DNA from: Biscogniauxia marginata
Taxonomy: Eukaryota > Ascomycota > Sordariomycetes > Xylariales > Xylariaceae
Reading direction: 5' to 3'
DNA: 64,000 nt
NCBI GenBank assembly: GCA_022695795.1
Contig: MU404067.1
Span: 248,001-312,000 of the forward strand
The notes below the pieces were generated by a model. The model worked only from the letters and a program-made list of their open reading frames with translations. It ran no database searches and was not told where the DNA came from. Positions 36,946-47,309 of the stretch are shown here, piece after piece. Made by a program: the position numbers and the translations under genes. How positions within the stretch are numbered: the first letter of the stretch is position 1; each line of letters starts with the position of its first letter.

Positions 36946-36973
36946 CCGATCTCCGACTTCCGATTTCCGACGC
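36946..36973 (-). repeat. Four-unit 7-bp CCGANNN array in the prenyltransferase promoter
   Basis: CCGATCT, CCGACTT, CCGATTT and CCGACGC follow head to tail. On the minus strand this reads as TCGG every seven bases, giving three overlapping TCG-N5-CGG matches. It lies about 324 bp upstream of the ATG and may be a direct-repeat binding array for a Zn2Cys6 protein. Confidence 0.5.
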
Positions 36974-38767
36974 TGGCCGTTCCTGCAGATGTGTATGTAA
37001 GAAGAGCATTTACGACAGATAGGTTTGGAAATTCAGTGAGAAGATAGTACGGTTCTATTAAAAGCACATTTGCGAAAATTCGCTCTTATTCCGTAGGTAC
37101 ATGGCTAATGGTAATAATTGATATGTTAGGCCTATAGTGCCTTTTACTCTTTCGTTTCAATTAGTGCCGCTGTAAACCCCCATTCGGTACTAAGACAACC
37201 CCGCTGGCAGCGCACAACAGTGTCAGCCACGGCGATCGGCCATTGAATAATGACGGGCTCTCCGCTCCAAATTTAGCGGATACCATATGATGGCCCTCGT
37301 TAATTGAATTCTCCGGGTATCTACCCCTTACACGAGTTTGACATTGTAGCTGACGCGGAAGAAGAAGAAGAAATAGATAGATTTCAAGTTGATTAAACTT
37401 TAAGTAGTACTATTTTAAAGTCGTATAGGTACATGTAATACAAGCTACTTTATAGTTCATAGTGAATACTACGCTTTACATTGTTTCGAGCGTTACGACG
37501 AAAATAAGTTGTGTGGATTAACGCTGATAAAAATAGAAGCCTCAGACCCAGCGACAGGTTCTTGTAACTCGTGAAGTATCGAAAGTAACTAATATCATAC
37601 CTCAAACACTTTGCACGTGCTAAAGATATATACTTTGACCTTTATTAATATTAATCGTCCTTTTAAATTGAAAGTATTGGCCTATTTCTCTAGCCTATCT
37701 CTTTCGCAGGCTTAACATTAGCCCAAGACACTTTAAATGTTGTACATATTAGTGTAAGAGTGCAATTATTCGACTGTTGATTTGGGTCAGACAGAAGGCT
37801 TATAGATCTAAATTAAAACTATTTCTACCAGCAAGTTGGGTCGAGCGACGTAACTATCCATGGGCCTGGGGGGATGAATAGAAGGAAAGTCCACCTCAAA
37901 TATCTGGTGGGGGAGGCCATTGAAACCCCGGGTACCGGAGCATGCCTCGCCAATTTGTTTTTTTTTTTGTCTCTTTATAAACCATCTGTTCAACCCAGCC
38001 TTGTGCACCAATTTTTTTTCAATCAGATTTTTGCTATTAATCCTCCATTTTATTATCATTATATGCTCGCTGCCTTGCCTTTTACTTACTTTCCCTTTAA
38101 ATAGTTCGTCTCGACGACATCTCGCTCTAAGTACCGGCGTATATATATTATTATTAAAGTAGACAATCATTATGTGTAATTAATATTAAAAATTTTTAGG
38201 GTTAAGCTAACTTCACCTTGATATATCATATTCGATTCTCCAGCTCCTCCCCTTTTTGGCCATATTTGGCGCTGTCGTAACAATTGAAAGAGTTCCTTGT
38301 GAATATCTCATGATAGACCTAGCTGAGGTATCACATACTACGGACTGTGTCATATGAATCTCTCTTCGCAACATCGTAGATATTGAATACAATAGGTAGT
38401 TAAGATTATCAGAGACATATAATTTCTAGTAACCACTACGTGTAATGTTAGACTGTACAAATTCCCATAATAACTGCAAAGATAATCAACGAGAAAAAGT
38501 CGAAGTATGTAATCAATTGCATAATAGATACAATTACACCAGCGGAGAGAGTGAATCCTCCGTGGCCGCCCTGGGGGCTGTCTACTCTAGGTATGGGTGA
38601 GGTCTATTTGCCATTGGAAAATAGAATACAGAAATGGCAAGCATGCTATTCAAACCGGTGATCGAAAAAGGCGCAAAAGAGAAACCACAATTTTTTCTGT
38701 CTCGTACATGCATGAAAATAACCGTTTTAAAATCTTGTTTATACAGCCATAGAGTCGCAGATCTTTT

Positions 38768-41052
38768 CTAATTAGGAGAACGATACTCGGCGAGATGGTA
38801 TTCTCGCTTGATGATATCGGCAAGCTAGTAGTAGGTGTTAGCATGTAATGAACAAACTATCTAGGGATATGTTCTGCATGATTTGCAACTCACTTTCTCG
38901 CCCGATGCATACATAGTGGTCGTCGGACCTCCTGACACCGATATGGGGACGTAGCTGATGTCGGCGGTACGCAGGTTGGTGGTGCCGTAAACCTTGTGGT
39001 TGGGGTCGACGACACCGCCCAAGTTGCGGGGCAACATAGGCGCGGTGCAGCACTGGTGCTGGTTGGAGATGACGAGATTCTCGCGCATGACGGCGATGAT
39101 GTCCTCGTCGCTCTGGACGTGCGCACCGAGCGGGTCCGCCTCAATCGGGCCAAGCGCCTGCATATCTGGGGCGGCCATGAGCTCGCGTAGCTTGCGCAGG
39201 AATGCGATGATGACTGTGAAGTCAACTGGGTCGGTAGCCGTGCGGTAGTCGATGATGGGGTTGGCCAGCGGGTCTGTCGAGTTGATGTTAACTGTGCCTC
39301 GGCTCAGCGGTTTCAGCTGGAAAATCTGCGCCAGCGTCGACGTGCCCCAGTACAGAACACCGATTGATATGTTGGGATTCTGGAACTGTTGCAAGATGAT
39401 GTCACGCTGGGCCTTATAGCCCGCTAGGACAGTCGGGTCAGTGTTAGCCGGGAGGTACTGCTCGTAATCCTCGGCCTCGGCCGCCGCGACAATGTCCAGG
39501 AACGAGTCAGTAGCATCGGTAAGGGCCAGAGACGTAAATGTTGTGCTGAGTCCCCTGACAATGGTGTACGCGCTCGGGAGGTGAGCATTATAGTTTGCTA
39601 ACTGCTCGGCGTTGTAGGTCTCGTTATTTTCCATGGAGTCAGAGTTAGGAAGGATGGGGTTGGTGACTGTTTCAAATTAATTTTAACTCCCTTCATCATG
39701 GTAGCTCTGTATCATGGAAGCAAACTTACGGTTATACGGCACATTCAAGGTACCCTGGTCTTGCAGGTTGGTCCCAACGCCAGGAAGGTCAACGACAACG
39801 GGGATATTCAAAGAGTTGAGCAGGCTCTTTGGTCCGACGCCGGATAGTTGGAGGACCTGGGGGGTGTGCAGAGCTCCGGCGGCAACAACTACTTCTTTCG
39901 ATGCGTAGGCAGTCTGGATACTTCCTCCAGCAGACGGGAGATATTCAACACCAATAGCCTTAGTTCCATCGAAGAGGATCCGTGAAACGGTAGTCTCGGT
40001 CAGGAGATGATAATTGGGACGGGATTCAATGACTCTGTCGTAGTGCGCAACTCGAGCGTCACATCTTGTCTGGTTCTCGGCATCCAGGACAGTCGATAAA
40101 TAGAAGCTGCCAGTGTTGACTCCTCCGTTGGGATCGCGGACGGGCGGTATGCCGATCGATTGTGCAGCATTCCACCAGTTTTCTGTAGTAGGCGTTAGCA
40201 GACCTTGAGGATCAGGTCAAGATAATATATGATAGGATTTTGAGAAAGGCTCTTTTGGCGATTGTGATAATTACCACTTGCAGGATAGAAGTAATTTGAA
40301 TACGAGTACTGAAGAGGTCCATCGTGCCCTCGGACTGAATCATCCCATGTAATATTAGCTCGGGCAGCGTACTCTGGATCCGGCGCGGTGAAGTTTTCGC
40401 TCTATTTCCAGTTTATCAGTCAAGAGTTATATCAATCTTGAATTCACGCTTCCAGGAGATATACCTTTATGAAGAATGGTAGCAGGCCATCCCAACCCCA
40501 ACCATCATTACCAAGAGATTCCCAGTCGTCATAATCAACCCGAGTGCCCCTAAATATTAATGTTAGTTAGAATACTTATGCATTTCATGGGTTATTGCGG
40601 CATTCATACCTAAGCCAGTTCATCGCGTTAATGGTACTACCACCACCAACGACCCTTGCACAAATGACATCCGAGACTCGGTTGTTTAGTGCGGTAAGAG
40701 GCTCCGTAGTGAGGTCAGGCCAGAAATAGGGTGTGGGATCCCAGTTACCAGGGACCAGAATCCCAGGCTCACCAGCATCCAGCGGGCCAGCTTCGATGAC
40801 AAGTACATTAACTAAGCCTAGTTAGTATATTTGCATTTTGCATAATTGTTTAAGGTGCGACATACTATTTGGGTCTTCCGTCAAGCGATCCGCTACTATG
40901 AGACCAGAAATACCGCCGCCTGCAATGACAAAGTCGTAGTTGGTTGAGTTGGCAACTCTTGAAGAAACTCTTGAGGAATACAGAGGAGCAACACGCGCCT
41001 CGCTAAGAAGCAGCCCCGCTAGGAGCGCGAGAACAGATCGCTTGTCTATCAT
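38768..41052 (-). CDS. GMC-family FAD oxidoreductase (XptC-like), seven exons
   Basis: A glucose-methanol-choline flavoprotein of 627 residues. Exons: 40,866-41,052, 40,610-40,811, 40,465-40,549, 40,275-40,401, 39,730-40,182, 38,894-39,666 and 38,768-38,824; introns are 54, 60, 63, 92, 63 and 69 bp. I use the ATG at 41,052 because it starts a good signal peptide (M-I-D-K-R-S-V-L-A-L-L-A-G-L-L-L); an in-frame ATG at 41,121 is the alternative. The FAD fold motif G-G-G-I-S-G is at 45-50, then V-L-V-I-E-A-G and G-G-G-S-T-I-N. Near the C-terminus the catalytic His region reads N-Q-H-Q-C-C, while the second active-site His/Asn position appears as G-G-P. It shares an upstream region with the divergent SDR at 42,635. 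XptC in the prenyl-xanthone pathway is the closest known role by context. Confidence 0.9.
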
Positions 41053-41307
41053 TGTCGTTATTGGGAGAAAGAAAGGGGGTTTTCTAGGAGATAGTTGGTG
41101 AGCCGAGTGAGAGTCTGCCAAGAGAACGGTTCATCTAGTTTATATAACAAGATTTCAGATCTCGAGTGTGATTTTATGTTGAGGCTCTCCCGGACAAGCT
41201 CGGCTTAGCCTGGCTGCACGCATCGCGGACAAGGCCCTCGGGGCGGGGCCGTGAGGGCCATGAATATCTGCTGATTCGGAATGTAGAGGGCGCCAGCCAT
41301 GATGAAT

Positions 41308-41318
41308 TCGGGCATCGG
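41308..41318 (+). promoter_or_regulatory. TCG-N5-CGG, candidate AflR-type site of GMC oxidase
   Basis: TCGGGCATCGG lies 256 bp upstream of the GMC ATG used here. Confidence 0.4.
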
Positions 41319-42372
41319 GAGTAGCCTTCTCGGAAATTGGCTTGCGGAAAAGCTGAGATAGCTCGCTGAAGACGCCACGACAGAAGACCCCCAATATACC
41401 AGTTAGGTCTTGGACTAGGCGTCAGGCCCATCTTCAGCTTAGGTTATTGCCGTCATTGCGCCGCCAGGACCCCATAAATCCTTTAGGTGCTGAGCGCGTT
41501 ATCTAGCACGAAAGTTTCTCCACCAGTTGCCCGCCCGGGGGTATCAAGCCACTAGTAACGGCTAAGGCGGATTGCGTTGATCTAGTTTGTGTACCTGGCG
41601 AGGGTGATGATTTCAAGGACATTGTCAATTCACTAGATGCCGTTCCGATTATTGTGGTTGCATCCAAGGAATACAGCTTTACTAACTAGGCAGCTGACTA
41701 CCCCCTGTCCCACGTGTTGTATGGAATAGGATCTGATCTGAAGCGAACGCGGCTCCATGTAAAGTAAGCTAGGCATTCCAAAAATAGACTGTTGTATGAT
41801 TGGAAGACCAGCCGAAGAGTATTCCGGGGCTGAAGAGAGAATAGGGCGTTCATTGCTTGGCTCGCTAGTCACTTGGTCGAGGAAGGGGGAAGAGATCGTG
41901 AAAACAGAAGGAAATTTGGATTTTGAGATGGGCCTTGTTTAAGTTGTCTGAATTCGATGACAACATTATTATGAATATATTCTCGCCCATGGACCCATTG
42001 ATACGTGCAACCTCGAGCTTCGTATTCTAGACAGTATAGTCCTAAATTTCCCGCCCAAATTCATGCTATAGGAAGTGGGCTGTGTGAATAGTAACCTGCT
42101 TGATGCATGTACTCACATACTTGCATATAGGCATTCAATTGCAACAATCGGTCGGCATATTCAGATTATACAAATCATATTTCGGGTTTCTGGCTAGCGA
42201 GAGTATTATGTCAGATACCGCAAACACATATTTACTTTTTTTAGGTGTCGGTACTAGATCATCACCGCTATCTGCAAGTGAGACGCTTATAGTGGCCCGA
42301 TGCATTCATACTACTCATTGCTAAAGCTGAAAGGCTGTGCACAACAACCACGGGCTAACGCGCTCCACCACT

Positions 42373-42383
42373 TCGGGCACCGG
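42373..42383 (+). promoter_or_regulatory. TCG-N5-CGG, candidate AflR-type site of SDR
   Basis: TCGGGCACCGG lies 252 bp upstream of the SDR ATG at 42,635. It differs from the perfect palindrome at the last base only. Confidence 0.45.
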
Positions 42384-42634
42384 AGTACGGAATCCACCGA
42401 GGCTCTGGTACGGGACGGGAATGTCTCGTGTGTCTAAAGCTTACTTAGGGTAAAATATGAAGCCGAAAATATGGGCGATGTAAAGAGTATATCAATGGCA
42501 CATTCTAGGTACGATCAGTAGAACCTTTGAACAGCACCCCTCAATCCACCACTACCTGTACAACGACACCAGTTTCTGACTAGTAGACTACTTTTGTATT
42601 TTCTTTTACACTTCATACTCCAAAAATAGACAAA

Positions 42635-43563
42635 ATGACCTCCACTCCATACATCCCCTACCGCCTTGATGGCAAGGTCGCCCTAGTCACTGGTTCTGGT
42701 CGTGGCATCGGTGCTGCCATGGCCACTGAACTTGGCCGCTGTGGTGCCAAGGTCGTTGTCAACTACGCCAACTCTAAGGAATCGGCCGAGAAGGTCGTTT
42801 CCGAAATCAAGAAATTGGGGTCGGACGCCGTTGCCTTTAAGGCGGACGTCAGGAAAGTCCCTGAGATCACCAAGCTTATGGACGATGCCATAGCACACTT
42901 TGGTGGACTCGATATCGTGTGCAGCAACTCTGGTGTTGTGAGCTTCGGACACATTAGCGAGGTTACTGAGGCAAGTCATCTTATACGGGAAACTATGTTG
43001 TAGCTTAGCAAGATGGAGGACTAACCAACCCAAACAGGAAGAGTTCGACCGTGTCTTCAGTATCAACACGCGCGCACAGTTCTTCGTCGCCCGCGAGGCC
43101 TACAAGCACCTCAATGAGGGTGGTCGCATCATCATGATGTCGTCTAACACGGCCAAGGACTTCACCGTGCCCAACCACTCTCTCTACTCGGGCTCCAAGG
43201 GCGCCATCGACTCCTTCGTCCGCGTCTTCTCCAAGGACTGCGGTAAGAAGAAGATCACCGTCAACGCCGTGGCCCCCGGCGGCACCGTCACCGACATGTT
43301 CCACGAGGTCTCGCAGCACTACATCCCTAACGGGGAGAAGTACAGCGCTGAAGAGCGACAGGCTGTGAGTTTGTTCATTATATAATTTTGCCAAAAACAG
43401 GGTTCCGATACTGACGCGGCATGACTAGATGGCGGCCCACGCTTCTCCTTTGACTCGAAATGGATACCCCGTTGATATTGCCCGCGTGGTTTGCTTCTTC
43501 GCCAGCAAGGAGGGCGAATGGGTAAACGGAAAGATTGTGACTGTTGATGGTGGTGCAGCTTAA
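42635..43563 (+). CDS. Versicolorin/tetrahydroxynaphthalene-reductase-type SDR (MdpC-like)
   Basis: A classical short-chain dehydrogenase of 265 residues that reduces hydroxylated anthraquinone or naphthol rings with NADPH. Exons: 42,635-42,970, 43,038-43,364 and 43,429-43,563. Intron 1 (67 bp) starts GCAAGT, a GC-AG intron; intron 2 is 64 bp, GT-AG. The cofactor motif T-G-S-G-R-G-I-G is at 19-26, the S of M-M-S-S-N-T is the catalytic Ser, and Y-S-G-S-K supplies Tyr and Lys. V-N-A-V-A-P-G-G and a terminal D-G-G-A-A complete the family. In mdp-type pathways MdpC takes emodin-type hydroquinone to a reduced intermediate before deoxygenation and ring opening. The frame looks fully intact. Confidence 0.93.
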
Positions 43564-44499
43564 GCTCCTTACTGGTCTGGTCATAATTGGCCAGTGTTCG
43601 AATGCATGTAGTTTTAGTGGTGATCATAGAAATCTGGGTATCGCAATAGAACAGGTCGGGCTAGAACATATGCCATAAAATAAGCTTTTCTTCACGAATA
43701 AAAAGTTGACCCCATGCATCATGCTCGAACTCATGTTCTAATGAAGATGAGTATGGTACTCTCACTGAATTGATGTGTTGAAATACAGGGTTATGAGGTT
43801 GCTTGATTAGGTGAAGAGCTATCTAAAGAGTGTGGGAGGGCCTATCTATTATATATATGACGGCTGTGGAATGCCCTGTGCCTGTACTTGACAGCTACCC
43901 CGTTGACACCTATTTCAGCATGATGGATAAGATGGACGGCTTAGTTGCGGCTCTAGATTTAATGTTGAATAAAAATGAGGAATAGTCACACGGTCGCCAC
44001 TTTTGAATTGTATATTAAACGTTGAATATCTGAGAGCGAGAGTGGGCGCAACTCCTTGTATAATGAACTACTATATGTGAAGGCAATCAACATTACAATA
44101 TGCTACATAGTACCTACTCACTAGCCCCTTGCCCCCAAAACCGCACGCACAAGTATATGTACACGTATACAAGTCGCTATCAGTTGACTTGATTTTAGCA
44201 GAAAACCCCGAAAAGAGTGATGACCCTAAATCAAGATGTGTCGTATTTTAACAGAATTAAACCAAGATAACGGTCAAATATACCCTCACGAGATTGAAAA
44301 ATACCGAAAATGATTTATATGTTCGAACAATCAATAGTTCATGGCGGGTAATGAGAGTGATGAATATCCATTAGAGTACACGTCACTTGAGTAAAATATG
44401 AGTTGTCTACGCAATTCATTCAAAGTCCATTCCCAATAGATACCCAACCTATTCGAACCACAAGATCAACATGATTATAATCATACACCAATTAAAAAA
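43564..44499. other. Convergent 3' region, no gene
   Basis: About 0.9 kb between the ends of the SDR (+) and the GST-like gene (-). It is AT-rich, with no frame of note. Confidence 0.55.
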
Positions 44500-45341
44500 C
44501 TACTCCTCTCCCTTATCCTCCGGCAGCGTCGGAACGGGCACATCAAGCAGGTGGAGTGGACCCGCGACCTCCTTAAAGAAGGGGACCTCGTAGACACGCA
44601 GGAACCAGTCGCTGAGATTTGGATACTTATCCTTGAGTATACGGTGGAAGACCATGAAGCCAAAGACGAGCATGCCGACAACGAAGAAGTCCGCCAGCGT
44701 CGGTACTTCCTCGGAGACGAGGTACTGATGTGTATGTAGACGGTCGTCCAACATCCGACAGGCCTTGTAGAAAGCACGGAGACTGTCCTCGCGGTCCATG
44801 CGGATAGTGACGTGCCGCCCGAAGAGCGGCAGGATCACGCCGCCCTGTGCCGGCAGCAGGTCCGAGTTCGCGAACGACATCCACTTCAGGATGTCGTAGT
44901 AGTCACGCCGGGTAGAGCCCAGAAGCGTGGTCTTGTCGTTCTGCGATGTGACTTTTTCAGGAGTTAGCATGTGTTAATAAGTCTGTTCCAGTAGTGAGAG
45001 GGGCTTGATTAGGGAGACGGCAGAGAGAGATCACGCACTGTATAGGGCGATGGGGATACACTCGGTTAGCACGTAGCCATCCTGGCCCACGAAAACGGGT
45101 ACCCGACCCATGGGGTTAATCTGGAGAAGCTTCTCATGATTCTCCTTGTCATCTCTATCTGCGTAGATGATGTCTAACTTGAGGCCGTGCGCTTTGGCGA
45201 TGGCCAAGATGGCGGTGGATCGCGGGTTAGGCTATAAGAGTAATGGTAATTAGTTCTATTGCATACAAAATTAGGTGGGTTATACATGTTGTGCCCAGCT
45301 TTGTGGCTTACCTTATGTGTGTAGAACGTGCCAAACGACAT
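44500..45341 (-). CDS. Glutathione S-transferase-like protein (MdpJ-like), three exons
   Basis: A 224-residue protein of the EF1B-gamma/GST fold. Exons: 45,312-45,341, 45,039-45,231 and 44,500-44,951; introns are 80 and 87 bp. Exon 1 is only 30 bp, and the last acceptor was chosen at CTGAAAAAG because it alone keeps frame (I-T-S-Q-N-D-K-T-T). The N-terminal thioredoxin-like part has N-P-R-S-T-A-I-L and N-P-M-G-R-V-P-V-F, with the cis-Pro segment and then the E-x2-P turn. The C-terminal helical domain is D-Y-Y-D-I-L-K-W-M onward, with a late P-T-L-A-D-F-F. Known relatives in anthraquinone clusters (MdpJ and similar) are thought to assist deoxygenation chemistry; that is knowledge of the family, not seen here. 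A perfect TCGG-N3-CCGA site lies upstream. Confidence 0.88.
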
Positions 45342-46283
45342 GGTGGACAGATATTGATATATTTCACTGCTTAACTGTGTTTGCTTACTAGTTCTTTAGT
45401 TGTACGGTGTTAATATACTAATTTTTTTGCTGTTGAAATATGAGATTAACTGCAACTGTGGCAATCCCCGTTTTTTTTTCTAGATGACCATCTCTAATAA
45501 ATCTGCTCGGGGCGGTATTAACTAGCGATGAGTAAGTATTCCCGTTTTGAGGATTGTACACAGCCTCATGTGATAATACCTTGAGAAGCTCTTTTAATGC
45601 GCTGAACAGGCCTGGCGATTGTAGCATCGGGATGAGATAGACTTAAGAATTATCTAAGCAAAGGCAATCATTTAGATCTATACTACGTCTATGCTAGGCC
45701 GGACTCAGTACTCTTTCCTTATTGGCCATTCAATCATCCCGTCTCCGATAAGATTAATGACTTTCGTGGACCCGATCTTTCGGATTCCGACATACCTTCC
45801 CAATAAGGAAATGTCCACCCCGATCCCCAGTTTTTCCCGGGTTCCCGAGATCCGAAAAGGAAAATTGAGAATGCCTAGGGTGAAGACTACTTCCAATAAG
45901 GGCGGAAGAAAACGTCGAGCTGAGTGAAGAGCTGAGGGAAGTGGGGGCGAAGAAAGCCTATGGAGAAATGCTGTGCTATAAACTTAGCCACATGATTGCA
46001 GATCTCAGGACAAGAAGAACCAAGCAGCTAATTACACATGTCAAGTCTACAGAATTCAGTTCACGATCGAAAGAGCTATCTGGTTAGCAAATAGAACAAG
46101 TAGAATAACAAAGAAAAATTGGTATTGATTTTCGTAGTAAAATACAGTACATAGTAACTCCATCCGTAGTGTGTCGCGTGTCTAAAGTTTTAAGGATAAT
46201 TCTAAAGTTGTAGGTAGGTGATAATAATCGAGACCAAATCAGTCAATATAATCCCCCTAAGTCCTAGTGCCAGGGGTGTGTCT
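45342..46283. other. GST-like gene promoter and thioesterase 3' region
   Basis: About 0.9 kb with no supported gene. It holds the palindrome at 45,780; the frame 45,691-45,927 overlaps it and shows no motif. Confidence 0.55.
45780..45790. promoter_or_regulatory. TCGG-N3-CCGA palindrome upstream of GST-like gene
   Basis: TCGGATTCCGA lies 439 bp upstream of the ATG at 45,341 and matches the AflR-type consensus perfectly. Confidence 0.55.
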
Positions 46284-47309
46284 CTAAACCGTCTGGATCC
46301 CGAACCACTTCTTGACGCCCCCGCGGACCTCGAAGGCGACCTTCCCGTCCTCCGCCAGCTTCCGCAGGACCTCCTCGGTGAAGGGCTCGATGGCCATGAC
46401 GCGGACCTGGTCGTCGAGCTCGCCGCCATGCATGGCCGTGACTAGTTCCCTCACCGTCACGCTGCCCTTGTTCCCGCGGCCCCCGACGCTTCGCTTCATC
46501 CGCGCGAGCGCCTGCAGCACCTGCGCCTCGCGCCGCGTCTTGGACGTCAGCTCGCCCCTTATCTTGGCGGGCAGGTTGCGGATCACCATCCCGTGCGCTG
46601 GGTACCCGACCGCGCACTCGTGCGACGCCATGACCCGCAGCGAGTCCATCCAGGTGCTCAGCTGCTCTACCGCCGCCGTGCCGTGGCCTAGCACGTTGTC
46701 GCCTGTGAACATGGCGCTCTCCTCCTCCAGGATGAAGCACGTGTGGTCGTGAGCGTGCCCTGGGGCGTGCACGGCGCGCACCGTGGCGCCCTCGACGCTG
46801 AATATCTGGCCGTCCACGATGCCCCGCTGCGCTTTGCCGGGAGTGTGCTTGTAGATGGCGTCAGATAGCTCGGGGTACATGCGGATGAGATCCGGAACTC
46901 CGCCAGCATGGTCACCGTGCCAGTGTGTGAGGAGTACGTGTGAGAGGGTTATCCCGGCATCGGCAAGCGTCGACGAGATGAGTTCCGCCCATTCGGGAAT
47001 GCCCTGGCCAGTGTCGATGATGAGTCTGTGAGGACCCGTTCCTACTATGTAGGTATTTGTGCCTTGTAATGTGAACTAGTAAGCAATGTTAGTTTTTAAG
47101 CTTTTCTCGGAATCCTAAAATAGGATACGTACTTTTCCAGGATTCAGCCCTAGTATCCGCAAGACTCGCGGGCTGATTTGCTCCACATCTGCTATGTACG
47201 GTAGATGGGATAGTTGCGCTTCAAGGTAGTCCTCAAAGGCACAGATGTTAAGTGTTTTGTTGATCTGACGGTAACCGCCCTTGTGCTTCTTTTCCTCGTT
47301 ATCCTCCAT
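46284..47309 (-). CDS. Metallo-beta-lactamase-type thioesterase (MdpF/ACTE-like), two exons
   Basis: A 322-residue zinc hydrolase. Exons: 47,133-47,309 and 46,284-47,075; the intron of 57 bp joins N-P-G-K to F-T-L-Q-G-T-N-T-Y. The metal site T-H-W-H-G-D-H is at 109-115, with downstream H-A-P-G-H and a later F-T-G-D-N, all conserved in the fold. In emodin, atrochrysone and monodictyphenone pathways this discrete enzyme releases the polyketide from a non-reducing PKS that lacks its own TE domain. That partner is absent from the window, although such genes usually sit next to each other. The protein has no signal peptide and should be cytosolic. Context alone separates it from generic MBL-fold hydrolases of the LACTB2 type. 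Confidence 0.9.

Larger units (their letters stand above)
36623..38767. other. Prenyltransferase promoter and 2 kb intergenic DNA
   Basis: The first 400 bp hold a TCG-N5-CGG site and a four-unit CCGA array and are the prenyltransferase promoter. The rest has overlapping short frames (37,808-38,170 and its opposites) without motifs. Confidence 0.5.
41053..42634. promoter_or_regulatory. Divergent promoter region, GMC oxidase / SDR
   Basis: About 1.6 kb between divergent starts, without a supported gene. TCG-N5-CGG matches lie near each end (41,308 and 42,373), each about 250 bp from the nearer ATG. Frames at 41,155-41,431 and 41,633-41,872 lack motifs. Confidence 0.55.
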
